Below, in pieces: positions 1 to 8,213 of a DNA stretch of 64,000 nucleotides. The notes below the pieces were generated by a model. The model saw only the letters and a list, made by a program, of their open reading frames with translations. It made no database searches and was not told where the DNA came from. Origin of the DNA: Sinorhizobium saheli (GTDB taxonomy: Bacteria > Pseudomonadota > Alphaproteobacteria > Rhizobiales > Rhizobiaceae); contig NZ_LNQB01000082.1 in assembly GCF_001651875.1 (NCBI RefSeq), positions 1 through 64,000 on the forward strand, given 5' to 3'. Numbering within the stretch: the first letter of the stretch is position 1; each line of letters opens with the position of its first letter. The position numbers and the translations under genes are program-made.

Positions 1-64
1 ACTTGCATGTGTTAAGCCTGCCGCCAGCGTTCGTTCTGAGCCAGGATCAAACTCTCAAGTTGAG
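1..64 (-). rRNA. rrs: 16S ribosomal RNA, 5' end only (partial)
   Basis: The reverse complement of this stretch reads as the conserved start of bacterial 16S rRNA, with AGAGTTTGATCCTGGCTCAG followed by the alphaproteobacterial GAACGCTGGCGGCAGGCTTA. The gene runs leftwards out of the window, so only about 64 bases are present. The mature 5' end is set by similarity to known 16S molecules and may be off by a few bases. It would be the first gene of an rrn operon transcribed away from the rest of the window. Confidence 0.97.
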
Positions 65-443
65 AATTCAATCATTGGCATTACGTCACGTCTGAATCGA
101 CGAGAACTCACACCCTTCTTCAATCGGCACCGACCTAAGTCAGAACCAAGAAAAATGGTGTAGTCTCTTGTCAAAACGTGACCGCCAAAGTCTCTTTCCA
201 AGAGGCCTGAGCCTCTCGCGAGCTCCGCCGCCCACGTTTCTCTTTCTCTATCTTCAATTGTCAAAAAACCAACGGAGAAAAACCCCGTCAACGTTCCCGC
301 GAAAGCCAAAACTCAATCGTTCCAGCCCCGCTCAATCAGCATCCGCCAATCAGGAAACTCAAGAGCGAGAGACATCGTCGCCAGCAGCGCCGCCGCCCTC
401 GTCAGTGATCGGGCTTATAGACCCGCTCCCTTTCCCCAGTCAA
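65..443 (-). promoter_or_regulatory. rrn promoter and long 16S leader
   Basis: On the minus strand there is a TTGACT -35 hexamer (438-443), a 17-base spacer and a CTATAA -10 hexamer (415-420). This fits the CTTGAC-N17-CTATAT consensus described for Sinorhizobium housekeeping promoters. A GC-rich stretch follows the -10, as is common at rRNA promoters. Transcription would start near 408 and leave a leader of about 340 bases before 16S. The leader holds a small hairpin near 199-217 and further TTGACA hexamers near 170 and 255 without convincing -10 partners. I see no protein-coding gene here. The function is inferred from the motif and position. Confidence 0.7.
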
Positions 444-712
444 CATCCATTTTCAAAAAAATCTGAGAAAATCGTAAGTCGCTGAAAATACGAGGGGAAT
501 TTCGAGAACGTTGCAGAACGCGGCAGGATTTCCACCGGAACGGGTCCGGTTCGCCTGCTTCCTGCGCTTCCGGGATGCCATCTCATATGGTTAACGACAT
601 TCTCCGCTTCAAGACCCCTTCTGGATGCGCTCTTCGGCCTCGAAGGCGCTTCTCCATCGTGGCCAAGGGCTGCTAAGGTCCGGCCGGTCTTTATTCGCGG
701 GAGAACTCGAAA
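444..712. other. intergenic region between rrn promoter and first protein gene
   Basis: No gene or clear repeat is visible in these 269 bases. The region lies between the divergently oriented rrn promoter and the cyclodeaminase-like gene and must hold the promoter of the latter. I could not pick out convincing -35 and -10 boxes for it. Confidence 0.5.
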
Positions 713-1660
713 ATGCTGGTACTCGATGCAGCCGAGACGCGCTCGGCCCTGCCCTGGGACGGGCTCGTCAAGGCGCTCGGCGACATGTTCGCCAAAGGGT
801 GCGTCATGCCGGTGCGCCATCACCACGAGGTCGAGGTCCCCGGCGAGGCAGACGCGACGCTGCTCCTGATGCCGGCGTGGCAGCCCGGCGCCTATATCGG
901 CGTCAAGATGGTGTCGGTGTTTCCCGGCAACCAGACACGCGGCCTGCCGGCGATCCATGGCAGCTACCTGCTCTCCTCCGGCAAGACCGGCGAACTGCTG
1001 GCGATCGTCGATGGCGGCGAGCTCACCGCCCGGCGCACCGCCGCCGCTTCCGCGCTCGCGGCGCGCTATCTCGCGCGGCCGGACGCGCGCTCGATGCTGA
1101 TGGTCGGGACGGGAAGGCTTTCCGCCAACGTCATCGAGGCGCATGCCTCGGTGCGCCCGATCCGCGAAGTCGCGGTCTGGGGGCGCGATCCCAGGAAGGC
1201 GGAAGCGACCGCCAGGGAGCTCGACCTCAAGGGCGTTTCGGTTTCCGTCGCGACCGATCTCGAAACGGCCGCGCGCGAGGCGGACATCATCTCCTGCGCG
1301 ACGCTTTCTTCCGAGCCGCTGATTTGCGGCGACTGGCTGAAGCCCGGCGCGCATCTCGACCTCATCGGCGCCTTCAAGCCGACCATGCGCGAATCGGACG
1401 ACCGGGCCGTCGCCCGGGCGAGCCTCTTCGTCGACACGCGCGACGGTGCACTGAAAGAAGGCGGAGACATCGTCCAGCCGCTCCGCGCCGGCGTCATCAC
1501 CGAGGCGTCGATCCGCGCCGACCTCTTCGAGCTTGCCCGCGGCACCCACCCCGGCCGCACGGCGCCCGACGAGATCACCCTGTTCAAATCGGTGGGGGCC
1601 GCGCTCGAAGACCTCGCCGGCGCGGTGCTCGCCTTCGAGGCAAGCGGAGGCAGAAGCTAA
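713..1660 (+). CDS. ornithine cyclodeaminase / mu-crystallin family protein
   Basis: This 315-residue protein has the length and layout of the ornithine cyclodeaminase/mu-crystallin family: an N-terminal substrate domain followed by an NAD(P)-binding Rossmann region (roughly residues 115-250). It contains family-type segments such as GGELTARRTAAASALAA and the dinucleotide-binding stretch after LMVGTGRLS. Members include ornithine cyclodeaminase, alanine dehydrogenase and pyrroline-2-carboxylate or ketimine reductases, so the substrate cannot be read from sequence. The ATG at 713 has GGGAGAA about 8 bases upstream. The next gene starts 116 bases downstream and concerns transport, so co-function is possible but unproven. 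Confidence 0.85.
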   Translation: MLVLDAAETRSALPWDGLVKALGDMFAKGCVMPVRHHHEVEVPGEADATLLLMPAWQPGAYIGVKMVSVFPGNQTRGLPAIHGSYLLSSGKTGELLAIVDGGELTARRTAAASALAARYLARPDARSMLMVGTGRLSANVIEAHASVRPIREVAVWGRDPRKAEATARELDLKGVSVSVATDLETAAREADIISCATLSSEPLICGDWLKPGAHLDLIGAFKPTMRESDDRAVARASLFVDTRDGALKEGGDIVQPLRAGVITEASIRADLFELARGTHPGRTAPDEITLFKSVGAALEDLAGAVLAFEASGGRS

Positions 1661-1776
1661 GCCGTTTCACCGAAACGTGACGGCGGCACAGGGCAGCCTG
1701 CATTGACGCCGCCAGGCCTTGCCTTACCCTTCGGCCACGACTGGACGGCCAGCGATCGGGGGAGTTAGCGGACATC

Positions 1777-3003
1777 ATGATCAGGCAAGCAGCACGATGG
1801 ATCGCGGCGACCATGCTGGTGCTCGGCCTTGCCGGACGCGCCGCCGCAACCGACGTCAACGACTGGGATTCGGTCGTCGCCGAAGCGAAGGGCCAGACGG
1901 TCTATTTCAACGCCTGGGGCGGCTCGGAGAACATCAACGCCTATATCCGCTGGGCCGGCGAAGAGATGAAGGCGCGCTACGGCGTCACCGTCGTCCATGT
2001 GAAGCTCGACGACACGGCGAAGGCGATCGCAACCGTGCTTGCCGAAAAATCGGCAGGACAGAACGAGGGCGGCTCGGTCGATCTCGTCTGGATCAACGGC
2101 GAGAACTTCGCCGCGATGAAGCGTGAAGGCCTGCTTTACGGGCCCGACTGGGCGACGAAGTTGCCGAACTGGCGCTATGTCGACCGCGAGAACATGCCGA
2201 CGGTGCTCAAGGATTTCACCATTCCGACCGACGGGCTGGAGAGCCCCTGGGGCGGGGCAAAGCTGGTGTTCTTCTACGATTCGGCGCGCACCGAGGCGAG
2301 CGAGCTGCCCCGATCGGCGGCGGATCTCCTGAAATGGGCCGGGGCCCATCCGGGGCGCTTCTCCTATCCGCAGCCGCCCGATTTCACCGGCTCCTCCTTC
2401 CTGAAGCAGGTGCTGATCGAGCTCACGGCCGACAAGGCCAGGCTGCAACGGCCGGCCGACGACGCGACCTTCGAAGCCGCCGTCGCGCCGCTCATCGCCT
2501 ATCTCGACAGGCTGACGCCCTTGCTCTGGCGCAAGGGCAAGGCCTATCCGCAGAACTATCCGGACATGAAGCAGAAGCTCGCCGACGGCGAGCTCGACAT
2601 AATCTTCGCCTTCAATCCGGCGGAAGCCTCCTCCGCGATCGCCAATGGCGAGCTGCCGGACACGGTGCGCTCCTTCGTCTTTCCGGGCGGCACGCTCGGC
2701 AACACGCATTTCGTCGCCATCCCCTACAACGCCCAGGCCAAGGCCGGCGCGCTGCTTCTCGCCGATTTCCTTCTTTCGCCCGAGGCGCAATTGCGCAAAC
2801 AGGATCCGAAAATCTGGGGCGACCCGACCGTGCTCTCGCTCGCCAAGCTCGCCGCCGCCGATCGCGATGCCTTCGCGCGCCTCGACCTCGGCGTCGCGAC
2901 GCTTGCGCCCGAGGCGCTCGGGCCCATGCTCGACGAACCGCACCCGGACTGGATGACGCGGATCGAAACCGAATGGATCCGGCGCTATGGGGCTGCAAAC
3001 TGA
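1777..3003 (+). CDS. ABC transporter periplasmic substrate-binding protein, YnjB-like
   Basis: The 408-residue protein starts with a Sec signal peptide (about residues 1-25, ending near RAAAT) and continues as a periplasmic binding protein of the iron/thiamine/spermidine-type class. The stretch QTVYFNAWGGSENINAYIRW and the downstream order of a fused permease and an ATPase match the E. coli YnjBCD set, whose substrate is not firmly known. The ATG at 1777 is preceded by GGGGGAG. The 3' end overlaps the permease start by 17 bases, which indicates one operon. A thiamine-like or small-anion substrate is possible, but nothing in the sequence decides it. Confidence 0.85.
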   Translation: MIRQAARWIAATMLVLGLAGRAAATDVNDWDSVVAEAKGQTVYFNAWGGSENINAYIRWAGEEMKARYGVTVVHVKLDDTAKAIATVLAEKSAGQNEGGSVDLVWINGENFAAMKREGLLYGPDWATKLPNWRYVDRENMPTVLKDFTIPTDGLESPWGGAKLVFFYDSARTEASELPRSAADLLKWAGAHPGRFSYPQPPDFTGSSFLKQVLIELTADKARLQRPADDATFEAAVAPLIAYLDRLTPLLWRKGKAYPQNYPDMKQKLADGELDIIFAFNPAEASSAIANGELPDTVRSFVFPGGTLGNTHFVAIPYNAQAKAGALLLADFLLSPEAQLRKQDPKIWGDPTVLSLAKLAAADRDAFARLDLGVATLAPEALGPMLDEPHPDWMTRIETEWIRRYGAAN

Positions 3004-4708
3004 GAGCCCGGGCCCGGTGCCGTTCGGCATGCCGTTGCGGCGCCTCCTCAGCGGCAACGCGCTGCTCGTCGTCATTCTCGGGCTGCCGGTCCTTGCCGGC
3101 GTCGCCGGCGCCATCCTGCCGGCCTTCGGCTACCTGCCGGCGCTCGGCGGGCGCGACCTGACGCTCGTTCACCTTGTCGAGCTTGCCCGCCAGCCGCACG
3201 TTCTTCGCTCCGCGCTCACCGGTCTTGCGGCAGGGCTGATCACCACCTTCGCCGCCCTGGCGATCGTCGGCACTTTCGTCGCGGGCTTTGCCGGCACATG
3301 GGCCTTTACCCGGATTCAGCACCTCGTTTCTCCCCTGCTTGCCGTTCCGCATGCGGCGGCGGCCTTCGCCCTTGCCTTCCTCGTCGCCCCGTCGGGCTTT
3401 CTCCTGCGGCTCGCCTCGCCCGAACTCACGGGCTTCACGCGCCCGCCCGATTGGCTCGTGCCGAACGACCCCTACGCGCTTTCGATGATTGCCGGGCTCA
3501 TCAGCAAGGAGGTTCCCTTCCTCTTCCTGGTGGCTCTCGCAGCCCTGCCGCAGCTCGCCGTTGCAAGGGCGGCACGACTGACGGCGGCGCTCGGCTACGG
3601 CCGGGTTCTCGGCTTCGGCGTCAGCCTCTGGCCGGCGCTCTACCGGCAGATCCGGCTGCCGGTCTTCGCCGTGCTCGCCTATTCCGTCTCGGTCGTCGAC
3701 GTCGCCATCATCATCGGGCCGCAACTGCCGCCGACATTGCCGGTGCGCATCGCCCAATGGGCAGCCTATCCCGACCTCGATGCGCGCTTTCTCGCCTCGG
3801 CCGGCGCGCTGGTGCAGCTTGCCACCGTCCTCGCCGCAATGGCGATCTGGAACGTGGCCGAACGGTTCGGCAGGATCGCGCTCGCCCGGCTCACCTCTTC
3901 GGGGCGGCGCCTCGCCGAGGACGGCGCCCTCCGCGTTGCAGCCGCCCTTTTGATGACGGGCTGCGCCGTCACGATTTTCGCGGGGCTCGGGCTCCTCTCC
4001 CTCTGGTCGGCCGCCGGCCTCTGGCCCTTTCCGGACGCGCTGCCGGAAAGCCTGACGACGAGGACGTGGTTGCGAACGTTGCCGCAACTCCGGGTACCGC
4101 TCGGCACCACGATTGCCCTCGCGCTCTCTGCGGCATTGCTGGCGCTGCTCGTCGCGATCCTGCTTCTCTACCGCAACGGCGGAAGGAAGAACGGCGCCGG
4201 CTACCGGCTGCTCTATCTGCCCCTGCTGGTGCCCGAGATCAGCTTCGTCTTCGGCCTGCAGATCCTGTTGTTCTCGGCCGGGGTCTCGCCGGCCTTCGCG
4301 AGCGTGCTGGCGGTGCATTTCCTGTTCGTGCTTCCCTACGTGCTCCTGTCGCTCTCGGCCCCCTGGCGCGAGCTCGACCCGCGCTTCGAAAGGATCGCCG
4401 CCGGACTCGGCAAATCGCCGCTCGAAATCCTGTTCAAGGTCCGGTTGCCGCTGCTTTTCCGCGCCTGCCTGACGGCGCTTGCCGTCGGCTTCTCGGTCTC
4501 GGTCAGTCTATACCTGCCGACGCTGCTCGTCGGCTCGGGGCGGCTGACGACGATCACCACCGAGGCGGTCGCGCTCGCCTCGGGCGGCGACCGCCGGGTC
4601 ATCGGCGTCCATGCGCTCGTCCAGTCGCTCCTGCCCTTCCTCGCATTTCTCGTTGCGTCGCTCGGGCCGCAGTTGCTATTCCGCAACCGGCGGGCAATGA
4701 GGACGTGA
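2987..4708 (+). CDS. ABC transporter fused permease, YnjC-like
   Basis: This 573-residue protein is almost entirely hydrophobic and contains two successive permease domains of the binding-protein-dependent type (about residues 50-270 and 330-565). Each has an EAA-like cytoplasmic loop, for example TAALGYGRVLGFGVSLWPAL and AAGLGKSPLEILFKVRLPLL. Two-domain permeases of this size are typical of YnjC, ThiP and FbpB. The gene overlaps the end of the binding-protein gene and ends one base before the ATPase start codon, so all three are translationally linked. An in-frame ATG at 3029 is an alternative start. Confidence 0.88.
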   Translation: MGLQTESPGPVPFGMPLRRLLSGNALLVVILGLPVLAGVAGAILPAFGYLPALGGRDLTLVHLVELARQPHVLRSALTGLAAGLITTFAALAIVGTFVAGFAGTWAFTRIQHLVSPLLAVPHAAAAFALAFLVAPSGFLLRLASPELTGFTRPPDWLVPNDPYALSMIAGLISKEVPFLFLVALAALPQLAVARAARLTAALGYGRVLGFGVSLWPALYRQIRLPVFAVLAYSVSVVDVAIIIGPQLPPTLPVRIAQWAAYPDLDARFLASAGALVQLATVLAAMAIWNVAERFGRIALARLTSSGRRLAEDGALRVAAALLMTGCAVTIFAGLGLLSLWSAAGLWPFPDALPESLTTRTWLRTLPQLRVPLGTTIALALSAALLALLVAILLLYRNGGRKNGAGYRLLYLPLLVPEISFVFGLQILLFSAGVSPAFASVLAVHFLFVLPYVLLSLSAPWRELDPRFERIAAGLGKSPLEILFKVRLPLLFRACLTALAVGFSVSVSLYLPTLLVGSGRLTTITTEAVALASGGDRRVIGVHALVQSLLPFLAFLVASLGPQLLFRNRRAMRT

Positions 4709-5374
4709 ATGCAGGAAATCGCCGAGGCAAAATCCCTGACGCTGGCGGACGTTGCGATCCGGCTCACGGGCCGGACGCTGCTTGCCGTTTCGGCGACCAT
4801 CCTGCCGGGCGAGGTGCTGACGATCATGGGACCGTCGGGCTCCGGCAAGTCGACGCTGCTCGCCTTTGCCGGCGGCTTTCTCGATCCGGCCTTCGAGGTG
4901 AGCGGGCGCATCCTGGTCGGCGCCGAGGACCTGACGCAAGTTCCGGCCAATCGGCGCCATGCCGGCATCCTGTTTCAGGACCCGATGCTCTTTCCCCACC
5001 TTTCGGTCGGCGGCAACATCGCCTTCGCCATACCGCCGGCCGTCAAGGGCCACAAGGCGCGCCGGGCGCTGGCCGAGGCAGCGCTCGAGGAGGTCGGCCT
5101 CGGCGGCTTCTTCGATCGCGACCCGGAGACGCTTTCAGGCGGCCAGAAGGCGCGTGTGGCGCTGCAGCGGCTGCTCGTATCGGCGCCGCGGTTCCTGCTC
5201 CTCGACGAACCCTTCTCGAAGCTCGATGCGGCGCTTCGGCAGCAGACGCGCGAGCTCGTCTTTTCAAAGGCGAAGGCGGCGGGCCTGCCGACCATTCTCG
5301 TCACCCACGACAGCGCCGACGCGCAGGCCGCCGGCGGCCGCGTGATCGAGGTCGGGAGCGAGGAGGAGGCCTGA
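4709..5374 (+). CDS. ABC transporter ATP-binding protein, YnjD-like
   Basis: A 221-residue single-domain ABC ATPase. It has Walker A (GPSGSGKST, around residues 34-42), a Q-loop (ILFQDPMLFP), the signature LSGGQKARVAL, Walker B (FLLLDEPFSKLD) and the H-loop histidine (LVTHD). It would energise the preceding fused permease. The gene follows the permease without a gap and its TGA overlaps the ATG of hrpB by one base. The short length, with no C-terminal regulatory domain, fits YnjD. Confidence 0.92.
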   Translation: MQEIAEAKSLTLADVAIRLTGRTLLAVSATILPGEVLTIMGPSGSGKSTLLAFAGGFLDPAFEVSGRILVGAEDLTQVPANRRHAGILFQDPMLFPHLSVGGNIAFAIPPAVKGHKARRALAEAALEEVGLGGFFDRDPETLSGGQKARVALQRLLVSAPRFLLLDEPFSKLDAALRQQTRELVFSKAKAAGLPTILVTHDSADAQAAGGRVIEVGSEEEA

Positions 5375-7833
5375 TGCGCGCGCTCCCGCCCCTGCCGGTC
5401 CGCGAGATCCTGCCCACGCTCGCCGAGGCGCTCGCCGCTTCGCGCTCCGTCGTGTTGTCGGCGCCGCCGGGCGCCGGCAAGACGACGCTCGTGCCGCTGT
5501 TCCTGCTCGATCAGCCCTGGCGCGGCGACGGCAAGATCATCCTGCTCGAACCGCGGCGGCTCGCCGCGCGCGCCGCGGCCTGGCGCATGGCCGAGCTGCT
5601 CGGCGAGAAGGCCGGCGAGACCGTCGGCTACCGCATGCGGCTCGACAACCGCATCTCGGCGAAGACGCGGATCGAGGTCGTGACCGAGGGCGTCTTTAGC
5701 CGGATGATCCTCGACGATCCCGAGCTCTCCGGCGTCTCTGCCGTCCTCTTCGACGAGTTCCACGAGCGCTCGCTCGATGCCGATTTCGGACTGGCGCTGG
5801 CGGTCGACGTGCAGTCGGCGCTGCGCGACGACCTGAAGATCATCGTCATGTCGGCGACGCTCGACGTCGAGCGCATCGCCAGGCTCCTCGACGATGCGCC
5901 GGTTTTGACGAGCGAGGGCCGCAGCTTCCCGGTCGACATCCGCCATGAGAACAGGAACGCCGGCGAAAGCGTCGAGGACGCCATGGTCCGGACGATCGCG
6001 GAGGCGCATCGATCCGAAGCGGGGTCGATCCTCGCCTTCCTGCCCGGCCAGGCCGAGATCGCCCGCACCGCCGAGCGCCTCGCCGGACGCTTGGGCGAGG
6101 CGACCGCGATCGTGCCGCTCTACGGCAATCTCGGCCAGAAGGAACAGGACGCGGCGATCCGCCCGGCAGCGAAAGGCACGCGCAAGATCGTGCTTGCGAC
6201 CTCGATCGCCGAGACTTCGATCACCATCGACGGCGTCCGGATCGTCGTCGACAGCGGACTGCAGCGGCTGCCGGTGTTCGAGGCCTCGACCGGGATCACC
6301 CGGCTCGAAACCGTGCGCGTCTCGAGGGCCTCGGCCGACCAGCGCGCCGGCCGCGCCGGGCGAACCGAGCCCGGTATCGCGATCCGGCTCTGGCATGCGG
6401 GCCAGACGGCGGCGCTTGCCGCCTTCACGCCGCCGCAGATCCTTGCAAGCGACCTTTCCGGCCTGCTGCTCGACCTCGCCCATTGGGGCGTTTCCGACCC
6501 GTCATCGCTGAAGTTCCTCGATCAGCCGCCGGAGGCGACGCTGCGCGAGGCCCGCAACCTGCTCGTCGACCTCGGGGCGCTCGATGCCGTTGGGGCGCTG
6601 ACCGCGAGAGGCCGCCAGATCCGCGACCTGGCGCTGCCGGTGCGGCTCGCCGCAATGGCGGTTTCGGCTGCCGAAGAGGGGCAGGCGCGGGAGGCCTGCC
6701 TCATCGCGGTGCTGCTCACCGAGCAAGGGCTCGGCGGCAACGCTATCGACATCGAGGAACGGCTGCGCCGGTTCCGCAGCGACCGGGGCGACCGGGCGGA
6801 AGCGGCACGCGGACTTGCCAGGCGCATGGCCGCAGATCTCGGCGCGCCAAAGACGGATGGCGAGCGCTCGTCGCCCGGACCGCTGCTGATGCACGCCTTT
6901 CCGGATCGCATCGCCCTGCAGCGCGGCGGGCGCGGCCGCTTCGTGATGGCGAACGGACGCGGCGCGGAAGTGCCGGAGACCGAGCGGCTGGCCGCGGCCG
7001 AGATGCTGGTCATCGCCGACCTGACCGGACGCGCCGGCGCGCAGCGGGTCCTGGCGGCGGCGGAAATCACCAGGGGCGACGTCGAGGCGCATATGCCGGA
7101 GGCGATCGTTACCGAGGAGCAGAGCTTCTTCGACCGGGCAAGCCGGCAGGTGCGTGCCCGCCGGGTGACGCGGCTCGGAGCGATCACCTTCGAGGAAAAA
7201 CCGCTCCCCCGCCCGAGCGGCGAGGCGGCGGCGCGGGCGCTCGCCGATGGCGTTCGCCAGCTCAGCCTCGCCGCCGTGCCCTTTCCGAAGGACGTGGCGC
7301 AACTGCGCGACCGCATCGGCTTCCTGCACCGCTCGATCGGCGCGCCCTGGCCCGACATGGCGGATGACGCCTTGCTCTGCCGCCTCGACGAATGGTTCGT
7401 TCCTTTCCAGCACGAGGCCGGCGGCCTCGACGGGATAAAGGGGCGCGATCTGGCCGAGGGGCTCCTGTCGCTCGTTCCCTACGGCCTCCAGCGCGATCTC
7501 GCCAGGCTGGCGCCAACCCATTTCGAGGCGCCGACGGGCCAGCGCCACCCGATCCACTACGATGGCGACGAGCCGCTCCTGTCGATCCGCGTGCAGGAGC
7601 TGTTCGGCCTGAAGGCGCATCCGACCATCGGCGACGGCCGGCTGCCGCTGCTGCTCGAACTGGTCTCGCCCGGCCACCGCCCGATCCAGACCACCCGCGA
7701 CCTGCCGGGCTTCTGGGCCGGCTCGTGGAAGGATGTGCGGGCCGACATGCGCGGCCGCTATCCGAAGCATCCCTGGCCGGAAGACCCGGCCAATGCCGTG
7801 CCGACGACACGGGCGAAACCGCGCGGGAGCTAG
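5374..7833 (+). CDS. hrpB: ATP-dependent helicase HrpB
   Basis: An 819-residue DEAH/RHA-type helicase. It shows Walker A (PPGAGKTT, residues 31-38), a DEFH motif II (127-130), motif III MSATLD, and motif VI QRAGRAGRTEPG. The HA2-like middle region is followed by the HrpB-specific C-terminal domain ending near KHPWPEDPANAVPTTRAKPR. Length and domain order match bacterial HrpB, whose role is still poorly defined. The ATG at 5374 overlaps the stop codon of the upstream ABC ATPase gene. The reading frame is open far upstream, but that part is antisense-like noise inside the permease gene. Confidence 0.93.
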   Translation: MRALPPLPVREILPTLAEALAASRSVVLSAPPGAGKTTLVPLFLLDQPWRGDGKIILLEPRRLAARAAAWRMAELLGEKAGETVGYRMRLDNRISAKTRIEVVTEGVFSRMILDDPELSGVSAVLFDEFHERSLDADFGLALAVDVQSALRDDLKIIVMSATLDVERIARLLDDAPVLTSEGRSFPVDIRHENRNAGESVEDAMVRTIAEAHRSEAGSILAFLPGQAEIARTAERLAGRLGEATAIVPLYGNLGQKEQDAAIRPAAKGTRKIVLATSIAETSITIDGVRIVVDSGLQRLPVFEASTGITRLETVRVSRASADQRAGRAGRTEPGIAIRLWHAGQTAALAAFTPPQILASDLSGLLLDLAHWGVSDPSSLKFLDQPPEATLREARNLLVDLGALDAVGALTARGRQIRDLALPVRLAAMAVSAAEEGQAREACLIAVLLTEQGLGGNAIDIEERLRRFRSDRGDRAEAARGLARRMAADLGAPKTDGERSSPGPLLMHAFPDRIALQRGGRGRFVMANGRGAEVPETERLAAAEMLVIADLTGRAGAQRVLAAAEITRGDVEAHMPEAIVTEEQSFFDRASRQVRARRVTRLGAITFEEKPLPRPSGEAAARALADGVRQLSLAAVPFPKDVAQLRDRIGFLHRSIGAPWPDMADDALLCRLDEWFVPFQHEAGGLDGIKGRDLAEGLLSLVPYGLQRDLARLAPTHFEAPTGQRHPIHYDGDEPLLSIRVQELFGLKAHPTIGDGRLPLLLELVSPGHRPIQTTRDLPGFWAGSWKDVRADMRGRYPKHPWPEDPANAVPTTRAKPRGS

Positions 7834-7865
7834 ACGTTGAGCCGGATTCCGATCCGCAGGCAAGA

Positions 7866-8062
7866 CCCTCCCGAAAGACCCCTCCCCAACCCCTCCCGAA
7901 AGAACCCCTCCCCAACCCCTCCCCACAAGGGGGAGGGGCTTTTTGGGGCGCAGCGGCTCCGCCTTGATTTCGGCGTTGAGGCCAGACGCAAGGGCCGAAA
8001 ATGGCACGGCGATCGCAGCGGGCTCTGAAGCCCCTCCCCCTTGTGGGGAGTGGTCTTTTCCA
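7866..8062. repeat. intergenic palindromic repeat, copy 1 (CCCCACAAGGGGGAGGGG type)
   Basis: Two inverted arms flank about 95 bases: one at about 7912-7945 and one at about 8028-8062. Both contain CCCCACAAGGGGGAGGGGCTT in opposite orientation. Just before the left arm, ACCCCTCCCCAACCCCTCCC is tandemly repeated (7878-7925). This copy lies in the 380-base gap between hrpB and actS, which holds nothing else apart from the actS promoter region. The same arm type recurs near 26740-26910. Confidence 0.85.
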
Positions 8063-8213
8063 AGCAGCACAATCGCGCCGGTCGCAGTTGCTGGCCCGCA
8101 CCAGCGCATCCAAGCTGCATAAACGGTGCTTTGCGGCGGGCACTGGATCGGACTAGACTCCTCTGAATACACCCGCTCTCCCGAAGAGGGCACAGGCGGA
8201 CACGGAAGGCAAC

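Noticed and set aside
168-485. A 105-codon open frame in the rrn upstream region
   Set aside because: It lies over the rrn leader and promoter, has atypical composition for this genome and no ribosome site or family resemblance.
3298-7833. A 1511-codon open frame that includes hrpB
   Set aside because: The part before 5374 is a shifted frame of the ABC permease and ATPase genes with arginine-rich, low-complexity sequence. Only the part from 5374 is helicase.
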